Source: Eulemur rufifrons
Lineage: Eukaryota > Chordata > Mammalia > Primates > Lemuridae
Length of the DNA stretch: 64,000 bases
Direction of reading: 5' to 3'
Assembly (NCBI RefSeq): GCF_041146395.1
Contig: NC_090996.1
Coordinates: forward strand, 34,186,738 to 34,250,737
The notes under the pieces are model-generated. The model did not search any database. It was not told where the DNA came from and saw only the letters and a program-made list of their open reading frames with translations. This document shows positions 32,844 through 58,800 of this stretch, piece by piece; position 1 is the stretch's first letter, and each line of letters starts with the position of its first letter. A program made the translations under genes and the position numbers.

Positions 32844-32970
32844 GTTTGTTGCCTGTCTACACTTCCCCATAAGAGTGTGAGCTCTGTGAGGAACTTTGTT
32901 TTATTCACTTCTGTACCCACAGTACCTAGAATAGTACTTGGCATGTAGCCAGTGCTCAGTAAATAGGAGT
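32844..32970 (+). repeat. L2 3' tail
   Basis: gcctgtctacacttcccc, gagctctgtgaggaac and agtgctcagtaaat are typical of the end of L2 and continue the fragment at 31800-32540. Confidence 0.7.
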
Positions 32971-33192
32971 TAAAGGAATGGCCCGAGGCTGCCCCTTCCT
33001 AGCTATGATTTCAGCATGTCAATTAGCCCCTCCAGAAACGGTGGACAACTGTCCCAATTTTCTAGAACTGAAGTAGTTCCCAGAACTAGAGGTTTTCAGT
33101 GCTGAAACCGGGCAAATCTGGTTTTGGTCCCAGACAAACATGTTAGTTACCCTACCTCTAAGTCTAAGTTTCCTCATCTATAAAAGAAAACA

Positions 33193-33535
33193 GGCCCGGC
33201 GCAGTGGCTCACGCCTGTAATCCTAGCACTCTGGGAGGCCGAGGCGGGTGGATCGCTCGAGGTCAGGAGTTCGAGACCAGCCTGAGCAAGAGCGAGACCC
33301 CGTCTCTACTAAAAATAGAAAGAAATTATATGGACAACTAAAAATCTATATAGAAAAAATTAGCCGGACATAGTGGCACATGCCTGTAGTCCCAGCTAGT
33401 TGGGAGGCTGAGGCAGTAGAATCGCTCAAGCCCAGGAGTCTGAGGTTGCTGTGAGCTAGGCTGACGCCACGGCACTCACTCTAGCCTGGGCAACAAAGCG
33501 AGACCCTGTCTCAAAAAAAAAGAAAGAAAAAATAA
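33193..33535 (+). mobile_element. Lemur-type Alu
   Basis: Full-length forward dimer with an A-rich tail. Confidence 0.92.
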
Positions 33536-33539
33536 AACA

Positions 33540-36500
33540 GTATCTTCCTCATAGAGTTGAGTGAGAATTAAATGAGAACATGTGTATAAAATGCCAGGCC
33601 TGTTGTCTAATATATCACAGGTCCTGGAAGTATGAGTTGTAATTGTGTTTTTACAACCAGTTTCCCTGGACTTCAGCCAAGATGAGCAGCCTGCATGCCC
33701 TCTTGACTGCGGGCCCTAGCCTATGCCCCACACCCTGCCAGGAGCAGTGGAAGACAATTCAAGGCCACCATTTTATTTTGGCCATTTTGACACAGCTATT
33801 TTGGTACATTGAAGTATGTTTAGACTTTTAATGGAGCCCCTTTGGTACAGAGACATTTAAACTTTGACCTTTTAAAAAAATTAACCTTTTAGATTCTAAA
33901 ATTTTGATTTATCAAGTACTGTACTGTGCAAAACATAATCTCAGCGCTAAACTGAGGGCAATTTGAGGGTCAGGATCCAGCTGGTGAATGACCAAGGGGC
34001 ATTTCTTACCAGTTTGCTCACCCTGGAGAGGGCCATTGAGTGATTCTAAGCAAAAACATCTGTTCATTGTCTGGAAATTCACTTCAAGCTTGAATGATTA
34101 GCCTCTCAAAGTCTAGGATTTCTCCCTTAAAATTTAATATACTGGGGGAAGGAAGATGGTTTGGGTTACAGCGGGATCTATTGTTCTCAACTCCAGATCA
34201 ACACAGGAAATCTCCCATGACTCTCCCAACAACTCTGTCTGTTCCCAGTAATAGCTGTGTTACATTTAAATACTATCAACCTCCTTTTTCATGACGGTTT
34301 TGGGGCACAGGACTGCTATCCCTTTAGAGGTTAAACTAATTATAAAAGACTTTTTAAAACTACCTTTTTTCTTATTATAAAAATACAACATTCTTTTTTT
34401 AATCTCCAAATGATTTAGAAATGAATGCCATAGAGAGTGAAATCCCTGGTGACCTAGGAATGGAGAAAAGGTGAGAGTATCTGAGCTGCTCAGTACTTTG
34501 GAATAAGAGCAGATGGTGGATCCTTTGCAGCAGTTTTATTGAGTTTAGATTTGTCACGTTGCCCCCAAATAAGGTCACACATCCAGTGGCAGGGGCACAA
34601 AAAAGAGCCACCTCTCCACTTTCATTACATTTCTTCATTTTGAAAACATCACTGGATCCTCAAAAAACAAAAGTTTTGCTAGCTTCTGTTGCACTAGAAA
34701 GGCCCTAGTGGCATCAAAACACTGACTCAGAAGTCCCTGACTCACAATTGACCCTATTGCAAAAGGTATTGCTGCAATTGCAAAATATCCTGCTTTTGAC
34801 TGGAAAGCCCCATTCTCTACCCTATTCTGTCACTGGGACTTTAGTCTCAGCTCAGAGGAGTTTCCTGACCAGGCAAGAAGAGGTCAGAACCCAGGATACC
34901 CTTCATGTCATTTCACAGTCTCATCCTTTCTCTGTTCAGTAGTCGGAGGTGGCCTGGGAGAGGCTGGGGTGCCGCCTTCCAGAGTCAGGTACAGCTGCTG
35001 GTTCTAGTAAGACCTCAGTCAACACCCTTCTGGTCTAACCTGAGAATTTCTCAAACTCCTAGGCTCAAGCGATCCTCCCAACTCAGCCTTCTAAGATGCT
35101 AGGATTACAGGCGTGAGCCACCGCGCCGGGCCACAACCTGAGAATTTCGTACATCTGCCATCGGCACCATAAATGTGCATTTCGGTTCACCCACTTTTTA
35201 GAGAAAATATTGGGTTTGGGGGTTATTTTCTCACCAGGATCTAGTGAATGGATGTTTGTTGTCAGCTATTAAACCAAAAGCACCAAATACTCCGTAATAT
35301 AAAATATGTGGCCCAAGTGGACAATAAGTTAAATTCAACCAACCAAACTCATGGAAGCCTGCATCCCAGGCTGGGCACACACAGGTGCTCCCACGCAGGG
35401 TTGTTTGTTCAGCCGTCACAGGCATCAGAATGCTGTGACTGCCCCGTGGGAGCTACCCATCCTGAGCCTCACTGGTCAGCTGGAAAGTGACAGCCATGGG
35501 TAGTGACAAACAGCAATATCGTAGATCATTGTCACGCAGGAGACAATGTTGTAATGTGGTTTAATAGAATGAATTTGGAGCCTGGCTCTGGTCAAGTCAC
35601 CAAGCCACAATCTGGCTGCAAATGGCAATGACAGACCCAGCCCTGCAGGGGCGCTGCAGAGATTTTAGGAGAGAATGTTTATAAAGCAAGCAGTGCCCGG
35701 CACAGAGGAAGCATGGGTGAAGGGAAAATTGTATTTTCAACAAAACATGATTAAGCCAAAAATTTCTTGGGAAGGACTGAAAGTTTAAACTAAGATATGC
35801 CACCTAAGTGATAAAAATACCACCGTTTTGCAACCACCGTTGTAATAATTGATTTAGGAAAGGATCATCAATGAATCCTAAAACCACTGGGTGAAAGAGT
35901 GTGGGGGAGCAAAACATTTCCACACGCTCAGGTTACATATGAATTACAGAGAAAAAAATGTCCTTTTCCAATGGAGAGATCTCAAGGACGCTTGGGTATT
36001 ACCCACAGTCTAACAATGAAGAAACAATCACAGAAATCGACATTGAGGGAAACTCTGCTTGAGATGGACTCTTAAAAATATTAAAGTCTTGAAAGGAAAA
36101 AAAAGGCAGGGAAGTGTGGAGATGTTATAGATAAAAGGAAACTGGTCAACTAAAAGCAATGCATGATCTCTGGATCCCGGGTTAAAAAAAAAGCTATAAA
36201 GGACATTTGCAGGACAATTGGAGAAATATGATTTTGGGCTGATTATAGTATTATAACAAGTTATGTTTCTTGGGTGTGATAATTATATTGTGATTATTTC
36301 AAATAATATCTTTGCATTCTTGTTCTTAGTATTTAGGGTATCCAGGGTATTTGGAGTGATATGCAATAATGTTTTTATTACCAAATAGTTCAGAAAAAAG
36401 TGTGTGAGAGAGAAAGAGAGAAGCAGAAAATATTATAAAATATAAACAGCTGGTGAATCTAGGTAAACGGTATATGTTTTCATTGTACCATGCACTCCAT

Positions 36501-37450
36501 TTATCTGTAGGTTGAAAATTTTAGAACAAAAGGTTGGGGATAAAAATCAGGGTATGCAAAAGGACAGAAGTAGGTAAGTAAGGTAGAAGTCAGCTTGGCC
36601 CACAAGTAGCTTCCATTAGTTTCGGAGCCCCCTCTGGGGCCCCAGACCTGGCTGTCAGCTGAAGAATGCCTGGACCTGTTCATCGTTGTGTCTTTAGCAT
36701 CCCAGCACAGCGTCCAGAACATGTGCTGGGTAAATGTGCGTGGAAGAGCACCCTGGCTCCCAGGTAGCAAGGGCTGAGTCAGCTCTGGGAACAGACCAAT
36801 CAGGATAGCACTCTGGGCATTGCATTTCAAAGCCCTCATGTTGCTGGAAGCACCAGACAGCTGGAGCTGGGTCAACAGGGGTGATGTGGGGGCTTGTCCC
36901 CTGGCAGTGCCCTTCTGGCTTCCCCTGCCTTCTTGGGCAGGGAAGGGCAAAGCTCTCAGGGCTGTATTTGCTGCCCACCCTTTCCCCCTGCCTCTGGAGT
37001 CTGGAGGACAATAGTTGGCCAGAGGGGCTAATCCTCAGCATAGTCCTATTTGTTCCCGCTTACCTGCTCCAACAACCCCATATCCAGGCAGAAAGAGAGA
37101 GTAGATGGAGCCTCTGGAACCCAATCCCAGACCCTCCCTTGCAGACTTGCCCACCTCTCTGTAGTCTGGCGTGGAGGTGGGAGATCAAGTTCTGAGGGTC
37201 ACGTGTCTGGCAAAGCATTGAGCCCTCCCAGCTGGAAAAGCCTCTGAACCTGTGAGGAGAGAACGCACAAGCCAGCGTTGACACACCCTTACTCTTAGTC
37301 TCAGTTCCCACCAAAGCACAGAGCATTTCCTGCTTCTTTTCCGTTATTTCACAAGCTGTGTCATCTTGGTCACGCTCGGGGCTCCAGGACATAGGGCTGC
37401 TTCTCCTGCCAGAAGCCAGACAGCTGGCTCCAGCATCTCCGGCTCAGCAC
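33540..37450. other. MEFV upstream region
   Basis: This is mostly unique sequence with no CpG island near the MEFV start. A tailless Alu fragment lies at 35051-35134. Open frames around 36501-37041 are unrecognised. No TATA box or transcription start could be placed with confidence. Confidence 0.45.
35037..35148 (-). mobile_element. Tailless Alu 5' fragment with target-site duplications
   Basis: An 84-bp insert (35051-35134) equals the first 80 or so bases of an Alu in reverse orientation. It is flanked by the 14-bp direct repeat aacctgagaatttc (35037-35050 and 35135-35148). There is no A/T tract. Confidence 0.85.
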
Positions 37451-37451
37451 C

Positions 37452-50627
<13,176 letters not shown>

Positions 50628-50889
50628 ATGCCCAAGACTGCATCTCTCTTCCAGCGCCCTGCTTCGTACCTTGCATTCACACACTCAACAATCATTATGG
50701 AATACCCTCTGGGTGCCAGCTGCTATAGGAAATGTAACAAATGACAAAATGGTTACTGTGCCCAAGAGCTTACCCACACATAGCAGAGGTAGGCTAGGTA
50801 CAAAAATATTGTTAAATCAAGGGTGGAGACAACACATGCTCTGATGACATACTGAGGATTTCAGCAGAGGAAGTATGTAGCTGTTGCGT

Positions 50890-51109
50890 AATAAATCACT
50901 GTAGGAAACAGCACTCTCAGATGCTCCTGGGGCAGAAGATTCTGCCCATTGGCAAGGATGTGTCCCCTCATCCTATCTGCCCCTGTCTTGAGGACCCAGG
51001 AAGCCTGGAGAAAACACAAGCGGACTGGATTTTTATAGAAGTATTTGTGTGCCTGGATTAATGAACTATGATTCCTAAGAATATTGACTGGGCTTCATGA
51101 ATAAATAAA
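50890..51109 (+). terminator. MEFV: Candidate MEFV polyadenylation signals
   Basis: AATAAA occurs at 50890-50895 and, doubled, at 51100-51109, within 500 nt after the MEFV stop. Either could end the transcript. Confidence 0.55.
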
Positions 51110-51467
51110 CCAATTAGAAAATTTGGTCATAACTGCATTTGTCAGTCAGCTGATCACTGTGGAATCCCATGTTCCTACTGAATGTCCTGAGAGAGATGGG
51201 GCTGCTATAGTGGAAAAGCATTTGACACATATTCCAAGTGTCAGATTATTCTGTCTTGGTTTGTAGGGGAAAATCTGTGGGGCTATGGAATATTAGGTTG
51301 TTCCAGTTCACACATACCCCTCTATCCTCCCTCATTTAAAGAGATGTAAAGGGAAGAGATGTAAGAACCCCCCCCAAAAAAGAATCAAATGAAGATTAAA
51401 CTTCAGACTCCTATCCCAACTCCTCTATCTTCACAACTGGAGCCTAGATTAGACAATATCAATAATC

Positions 51468-52115
51468 AGTCTGGGCACGGTGGCTCACATCTGTAATCCC
51501 AGCACATTGGGAGGCCAAGGCAGGAAGATCACTTGAGACCAGAAGTCTGACACTAGCCCAGGCAACACAGTAAGCCCTGTCTCTACAACAATTTTTTTTT
51601 TTTTTTTTTTTTGAGACAGAGTCTCGCTTTGTTGCCCGGGCTAGAGTGAGTGCTGTGGCGTCAGCCTAGCTCACAGCAACCTCAAACTCCTGGGCTCAAG
51701 CGATCCTCCTGCCTCAGCCTCCTGAGTAGCTGGGACTACAGGCATGCGCCACCATGCCCGGCTAATTTTTTCTATATATATTTTAGTTGGCTAGATAATT
51801 TCTTTCTATTTTTAGTTGAGACGGGGTCTCGCTCTTGCTCAGGCTAGTCTCAAACTCCTGACCTTGAGCGATCCACCCTCTTCGGCCTCCCAGAGTGCTA
51901 GGATTACAGGCGTGAGCCACCTCGCCTGGCCTACAACAAATTTTAAAAAAATTAGCGAGGCATGGTGGTATGTGCCTATAGTCCCAGCTACTCTGGTAGC
52001 TGAGGTGGGAGGATGGCTTGAGCCCAGGAGTTCGAGGTTACAGTAGGATGATTGGGCCACTGCACTCCAGCCTGGGTGACAGAGAGACCCTGTCTCTAAA
52101 AAAAGTAAAAAGAAA
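51468..52115 (+). mobile_element. Old Alu split by a younger insertion
   Basis: The left part (51468-51590) and right part (51931-52115) of a diverged forward Alu are separated by a younger reverse Alu. The repeated tacaaca at the junction is the target-site duplication. Confidence 0.88.
51591..51930 (-). mobile_element. Lemur-type Alu inserted in an older Alu
   Basis: Full-length reverse dimer with a long T tract, inserted in the A-rich middle linker of the older Alu. Confidence 0.92.
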
Positions 52116-54369
52116 GAAACCCCCCAAATATCTGGTTTTTTTCAATTATAAAAGTAACTCTCATTATTTGAAAACTTACGGATTTACAAAACACAAAAAG
52201 TGAAAAATTCTCTCTAATCCTACTCCTTACAGATAAGCATTAACCTGTGTTGTATATTCCTCCAAATAAAAAAAACTATTTTAAAAATGACATTATATAC
52301 ATTGTTTTTTAACTTGCCTTTTCACGTATCCCTTTTTAATGGTTGCATTGGATTCCACTGTATAAATATATCATCATTTAACGAAGTTTTTGACATTTTA
52401 AACAAAGCTGTACCATCTGTGTAGTTTTCTTTAAAGTTCTGAGAATTGAACGTTACAAACTTCATGAACATTTTACTTTTTAAAATAGTGCCATCTTGCC
52501 CTCTTAAATAGTTGTATTAATTTGCTGTCAGAATACTGAATATTACTTTTGTAATTCTTGTTTTAATATTATTTTAAATGGCATTTCTTTAATTGTATGT
52601 GACGACTATCTTTGCATGTTACAAGGCATTTGCAGATCTATACATTGTTTATACCCTTAGATTAAGATCTGATATTTCAAATCTATTTATGACATCCATT
52701 TTACTGATCAGTTTTTAAAAACAGGATGCCAACAAATTTTTTTTAAAAAGTCTTCATCATTCATTTTTTTCATATTAAGCCTTTATTTTTAGTTACAAAA
52801 TTGAAGTGACATAACCCAAAAAATGATTACTCTCCTCCTTTACTCCCATTTCCAACCCCACCCAAGAGTAACCATTTTAATCGTCTAGTGTGTATCTCTC
52901 AATACAAACATACAAGGTGTTTTCTGTTTATTCTAAAAATATAGTTATGCATTATATACATAACTCTGAAATTGCTTTTTTCATTTAATATTTTATGGCC
53001 ATCCGTCCAGGTCTACGTATAGTTTTAATCCATTCTTCATTGCAATGTAATTTCCAGAGCATCAATGCGCCTATTCAATTATTCCCTCACTGATGTGATG
53101 AACATGCACGTTGTTTCCAGTTTTTGTCATTACAAAGAATTCTGCAAGAAATTTCTAGAGTTCAGATTCACAGATGAGATTGTGAAGGTCAAAGAATACA
53201 TACTTGTACTTTTAATTTTAATTTATCTTACAAAATAACTGCACACACCACACTACCAGCAAAGGGAGTGCCTATTACTCCACTTTCTTCATTCCTTGAT
53301 AGATGAAAAATGTCCCCTTTTCAAGTGCTAATTTTGACTAGTGGTTAAGCATCTTTTCAAATGTTAATGGCCAATTAGTTTTCCTCCTAAGAGGAATCCT
53401 TGCCTTTGTCTTTTGTCAGTTGGCAGGGGTTCATTTCCTGCTGGGAATGTCTAATTCTTCATGTGGCTTATCTTTTAGAATTATTTTCCAGTCTTTTACT
53501 TGTGTGACTTTGTTAATAACGTTTTAAAAGAAGTTTTTAAAAATTATAATCTCACAGGTTTATGTTTTACTTTAAGGCATCTCAGTTTTCTGTTTTGCCT
53601 CAACGTTAAACTTAATGTTCTCTTTACTGTTTATTACACTCCATTTTCGTACTTAGTATAAAAAGACGGGGGGAGGGGGAGTGTCTTACTTTTTTCCCAG
53701 AAGAGTAGACAATTTTTCGTAGCACCATCTATTTCACTTTAAGTTGAAATGCTATCCTTTCATCTAGGTCCATATATATTCAGGTCAATTTTGGGACATA
53801 CTATTTTGTCTACTGTTTTATTTGTTTGCCCATAGTTCAAGCCGTACTTTGATTAAAGGAGGCTTTTTAGTAAATTTTGACGTCGGGAAAGGCTGGTATT
53901 TCTTATTTTTCAACAATTTTTTGATGCCAGTTTTCATATTCCTTTCTTTTTAATATATTTTAAACCCTGGTTAAGTGAGTCAGCTATGATTAGCGTTAAG
54001 AAAAAGCATTCGTTTATATTTTTACTTTCATCATCTTTCTGGAGGCTGTTGCATAGAGGGATAAGGTCATCCCTGCCCAACCCTGATAAATGCTTCAGTG
54101 GGGAATTAACTGAGTATGGAAACAACGCAGGGACTAAAAAGATGCTGTTCAGCCCCCGTGGGAGGCTGAAATTGAGAAAGGAAATGAAGACAGATGGTCT
54201 GAGAAGAAAGACTAGGATCTCTTAGAACAAAAGATAGCCAGTCCAGACAGCAGTGTGTAAGTTGTCAAGCTGGGGCGAGGGAAGGACCCCCTACCTCTGA
54301 CCTACTGGACTTCCTGCACTAAGGAAGGATAGGGAGAGTTCCGGGGCATGGAAGAGTGCCATGCTGACC

Positions 54370-55100
54370 ACACTCCCGCCCCCTCCAAAGTCCTTCAACC
54401 CGCCAGAGGCTGCAGCGGAAACGGCGGCGGCCTTGCGTAGACTTTCCGGTCAGAGAGACAGTCGGCTTCCGGTCAAGCCTTGATCCTGCCCCGCCCCAAC
54501 CGCCGAGCCTGACGGTCTCTCATTGGCTGTTTGGAGATGAACTACATTTCCCAGCAGGCCATGGAGTTAGGGTGGCCGCACTTGGAGTGGTGCCAGTCCG
54601 TCACGGACGACGGGAACCAGCGTGCTGCTTTCTGTTCTCCCAGGAAGAGCCACAGAGAGCGCGGCTGCCGCCGGCCTGGTCTCCCTCCGCCCCTGAGAGC
54701 TCCGCCGGCCGGCGACGAGCCTCGCTCTCTCAAGAGGAGACTGCTCGCTCTGAGCTGGGAGACCAGGCTTCCACACCGGAAACAAGGCACCGGTCGTGAC
54801 GCCACGGCTGCAGAGGCGCCCGGCCTCCCAGAAGGCACCGCGTCAGAGTCGTCCTCCTCAACTGGCGGCGGCGCGCACGAATAGTCGCCGGCGGTCTGTG
54901 AGGACACTCCGAAGGGTGAGGGGAGGGCTTGGCCTCTGGCATCTAGCTTGCCGGTCTCTTTCGGAGCCTGGGTATGTGAGCCGTCCCCAGGGAAGGCTCA
55001 GGGGCAGCAGAAGCCCGGAGATGTGAGGGGCTTCGAGGGTGGGAACGTGGCTGAGGTGGCCACCGGGGAGAGCGGAGTGTGGTCCGTTACTGGGGGAGCA
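54370..55100 (+). promoter_or_regulatory. ZNF200: ZNF200 CpG-island promoter
   Basis: This CpG-rich block lies 0.8-1.5 kb upstream of the ZNF200 coding start. It contains two inverted ETS cores (ttccggt at 54444-54450 and cttccggt at 54466-54473), an inverted CCAAT (attgg, 54522-54526) and, 14 nt further, a near-consensus ZNF143 motif (actacatttcccagcaggc, 54541-54559). A splice donor (gaagg/gtgagg) at 54916 probably ends the first, non-coding exon, which would join the coding exon at 55800. Confidence 0.75.
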
Positions 55101-55880
55101 AGGCCAGATGGGTAGTCTGGCACGCGCCCAGGTTAGTGCTACCGGCTGTGCTTTGTGATAAAGGTGCCCCTTGGCCTGGGGGAGAGGCCCCAGAGTGGGC
55201 CTGGCACGGTGAGCCCTAGTGGAGTGTCCCCGGCCGTTCTCAACAGGGCTTTGACGGCGGACGGGAGTCAGGAGGTCACGTGTGGACACCTCATGCGGCC
55301 TTGTGTTTGCTCCTATGGAGAGTCGTCAGCCCCCCCGCCCCGAAGGGCACCTGAGAGTTCTGGTCTGAGGGGTGCAATAGGGTCAGATTCAGTGACCAAG
55401 CGGCTTCTAAGCAGATGTCCTCAGAATTGGACCCCAGATTTTTCTTTTAACTCATTGCTCTTTCTACAAGTATAAGTTAAACTTCTCTACTGAGTGGAGT
55501 TTGCACTTCGTATTTCCCTGGAGGCTGGCCCTCGATCTTCTGCCTGCCGCCTTTGCTTCCTTCTCTTGGCTCTTGAGGTTTGGACAGCTTTGGTTTTCAT
55601 TCTCAGGATCTTTCTCTCAGCTCTCCTAAGAGCATCCTGTTCAGGGACCTTCTGTTTCAGTTGTCATTTCTCTACTCCAGCTGTCTTTCCCTGCTCATTT
55701 AGATCTCATGTGGTCTCACTACTACTACCAAGCCACGTACTGGAGTGTAGTCATGCCCTGCTTGGTCTCGTGGGTAATCCATGGTTTCTCTGTTTGCAGT
55801 TTGGCAATCTGGCAGATTTCCTTCAGTAAGAGGTGGCTCCGGAAGCCTCCAGAAACCAGCGTGGTCTGTGGTTGCAAGGC

Positions 55881-58800
55881 ATGATGACTGCAAAAGTGTT
55901 TCCTATGCCCACAAAGCCAAAACAGTCCTTTATACTGAGAGTTCCACCAGATTCTAAGCTGGGCCAGGACCTACTTCGAGATGCCACTAGTGGGCCCAAA
56001 ACCATCCACCAGCTAGTTCTGGAGCACTTCCTCACCTTCTTACCTAAGCCAAGCCTGGCCCAGCCCAGTGAGAAAGTCAAGGAGACTTTGGTTATTATGA
56101 AGGATGTGAGCGCAAGCCTTCAGAACAGAGGTGAGAAGCATGTGCTTGTTTCACTGGAAGAGAAACGGGTGGAACTGGGGGCTGAGATGGGCTTCCATGT
56201 TGATAATGAATTCAGGTTAGGATGGTGTTTATTGAGAAAGGAGTTAATTTAGTAAGTTGACATGCTGGAAAGAGGAAGTACTTTCTTCTCAACCTGGAGC
56301 TTGAGTGATATACTGGATATGTGTAAGGCCATAGAATAAACAGTGTGTATCTTTCTGTAGTGTCAGTTTTACCCAAACAGTCTGGGGGAAATATCTTTTT
56401 AAGATAAAAAAATCAGATGAATGATCAAGTTGACTTCAGTTTGTCAGATTTTAGAAATTTTGTACTTGCTCTGGGCATCTTCACTCCTTGCCTTCCTCTG
56501 AGCTCTCTTTCAGGAGCACTTTGTGGGAAATTTTGAAAGGTTCTTTGGGGACTCCTCGTTTTTGTAATGAGGAGACCCCATATAGGTTTGAGATCCTGGG
56601 ATTTATAGCTTGAACTCTGTCAGGGCTCATAGGATCAGAAAGGACCATGAGTTGTCTGCCAAAGGAGTCAGGACAGCCCGGACTCAAGGTGTGGATAGAA
56701 TCTCTGTATTAGAGTCACTGAGTTTTTCACTAACTACAGCTTTCTCTCTCCCCAGTGCATCCTCGTCCTTTAGTGAAGCTTTTGCCTAGAAAAGGAGTCC
56801 AGCAGCAACAGGAGACACCTTCTCTGTGTTTGAAAGCTGACCCTGAGGTGAGTTGAGTCCTATTCACTGAATGTATCACCTTCCCTGGTTGGCCAACTCA
56901 TGTATAAAAACACAATCTTAGGAGTCAGCCTCCTTGGGCATTTTTCTTCTACTTTTCCTCTGGCTCCTCTCAGCCTGGCTGTTCTGTCTGCAGTGCACCT
57001 GTGTGGGATTTATAGATCCCTTTTGCCATACTTTCCCATAATCTTTGTGTGTCAGTCTTTCTTACCAACGGCTGTCAAGGAACCTCAGTTACTGAGAGGA
57101 AAGGGGCCTCTTGCTCTTTCAGGAGCTGGTGGTCTTTGAGGATTTGAACGTATTTCACTCCCAAGAAGAATGTGTGAGCCTGGATCCTGCTCAACAACCT
57201 ACCTCAGAGAAGGAAGACAATGATGTCGGGGAGATGACGTTACTAGGTAAGAAATTAGGTTCTTTGTTCTTCGGGTTGTATGCTTTAGGAAAAGTGTGTC
57301 CTTCGTTTCTTGAGCTTTTGAGGCACTATTCATACCTGCTAAGCATACATGCACACATGTGTTTTATTTTTGTTTTATCCCATGTGGCAGAGCCTAGCCA
57401 CAGAGCTCCAGCTATAGGTGGCCATTTCCCTTATATCTTGGAGAAGGCGAGGGGAGAGGGTACTTCTCTAGGTAAGCAAGATCTACAAACAGAAAATGTA
57501 GGCAGACTGTTCTGAACCGATTTTCTGGATCCTGTGCTTACAAGTATATTTTGAATTAGTGTTTTCAAAATTTAAACAAACATAGATAAACCAATTTCCA
57601 TAGAGGAAGTTGAAATTGTCAAAAAACTAGCCACCTATGCAAGAAGCAACACCAGACTCAAATAATTTCACAGGAAATTCTTCTAAACCTTGAAGAATTA
57701 GACAATTCAGACTGGGTGTAGTGGCTCATGCCTATAACCCCAGCACTTCAGGAGGCTGTGCCTGGAGGATAATTTGAGCCCAGGAGTTTGAGGCTGTAGT
57801 CAGCTATAGTTGGACCACTTCACTCCAGGGTGATAGAGTGAGACCTTATCTCTTAAATAAACAAACAAATAAATAAATAAATAACAATTCAAATGCTATG
57901 AAAATTTAGTATAGAAAAAGAAGGAAAATTTCCAGATTCTTTTTATGAAATTACTGTAACAAGAATACCAAAACCTGATAAAAATTACCATGACCAAATA
58001 AAATTTATTCTAGTAATGCAAAAATAACTTACTAACTTAGCTTGGACTGTTAAGCATAGAGAAAATAGGAGAAAACTATTAATTATATCTTATAATGAAA
58101 AGGAGAAAAATCCTATGATTATTTTCATAGTTACTGAAAAGGTGTTTGACAAAATTCAAACCTCTTCTCCATAAAAACATTTAACAAAATAGTAACTAAT
58201 GGATACTTCCTTAATAGGGTACTTATCCTTTCAGCCATCATTAAAAGTGTTCTTTAGTGGGAAGCACTGGGAGGCATTCCCACTAAAATTAGGAATACAA
58301 CGATGAAGCCTACTGTTACTACTACTGTTTAGTACTATGTTTCAGGTATTAGCCAGTGCACTTAAATGATAAATTAAATGTATAAGGATTTGAGAGAAAG
58401 ATAGAACTGCCTCTATTACATATGCTATAATTGTGTGGCTGGAAAACCCTGGAGAAGTCTGAAAACTTACAAATAATAAGAGTATTTAGTAAGGTGATGG
58501 GATTTAATAAACACTTCTAAAGGATCCAAAAATAGATTAGAATGAATGCAGAGAAATACGATGTTCTTGACTAGGAAGACTTAATATCATAAAAAGGAGT
58601 CGTGTGTCCCCAAGTGTATTCCTTTAACAATACTAATAATATTTTTCCTCTGAAACTAGACAACTGATTTCAAATTCTGTTGGAAAAACAAATACAAACA
58701 ATTAGCCAGGAAAATTGAAAAGGAAGAGCATTGTGGGCAGGAGAGGACCTCACCCTGTCAGGTCTGCAAGCAGCCCAGAAAGCTTCCTTAATTAAAACAG

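Larger units (their letters stand above)
51110..54370. other. MEFV-ZNF200 intergenic region
   Basis: It holds a nested Alu pair and about 1.4 kb of diverged L1-like sequence, probably antisense (about 52130-53560). The rest is AT-rich and unassigned. No gene is supported. Confidence 0.5.
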
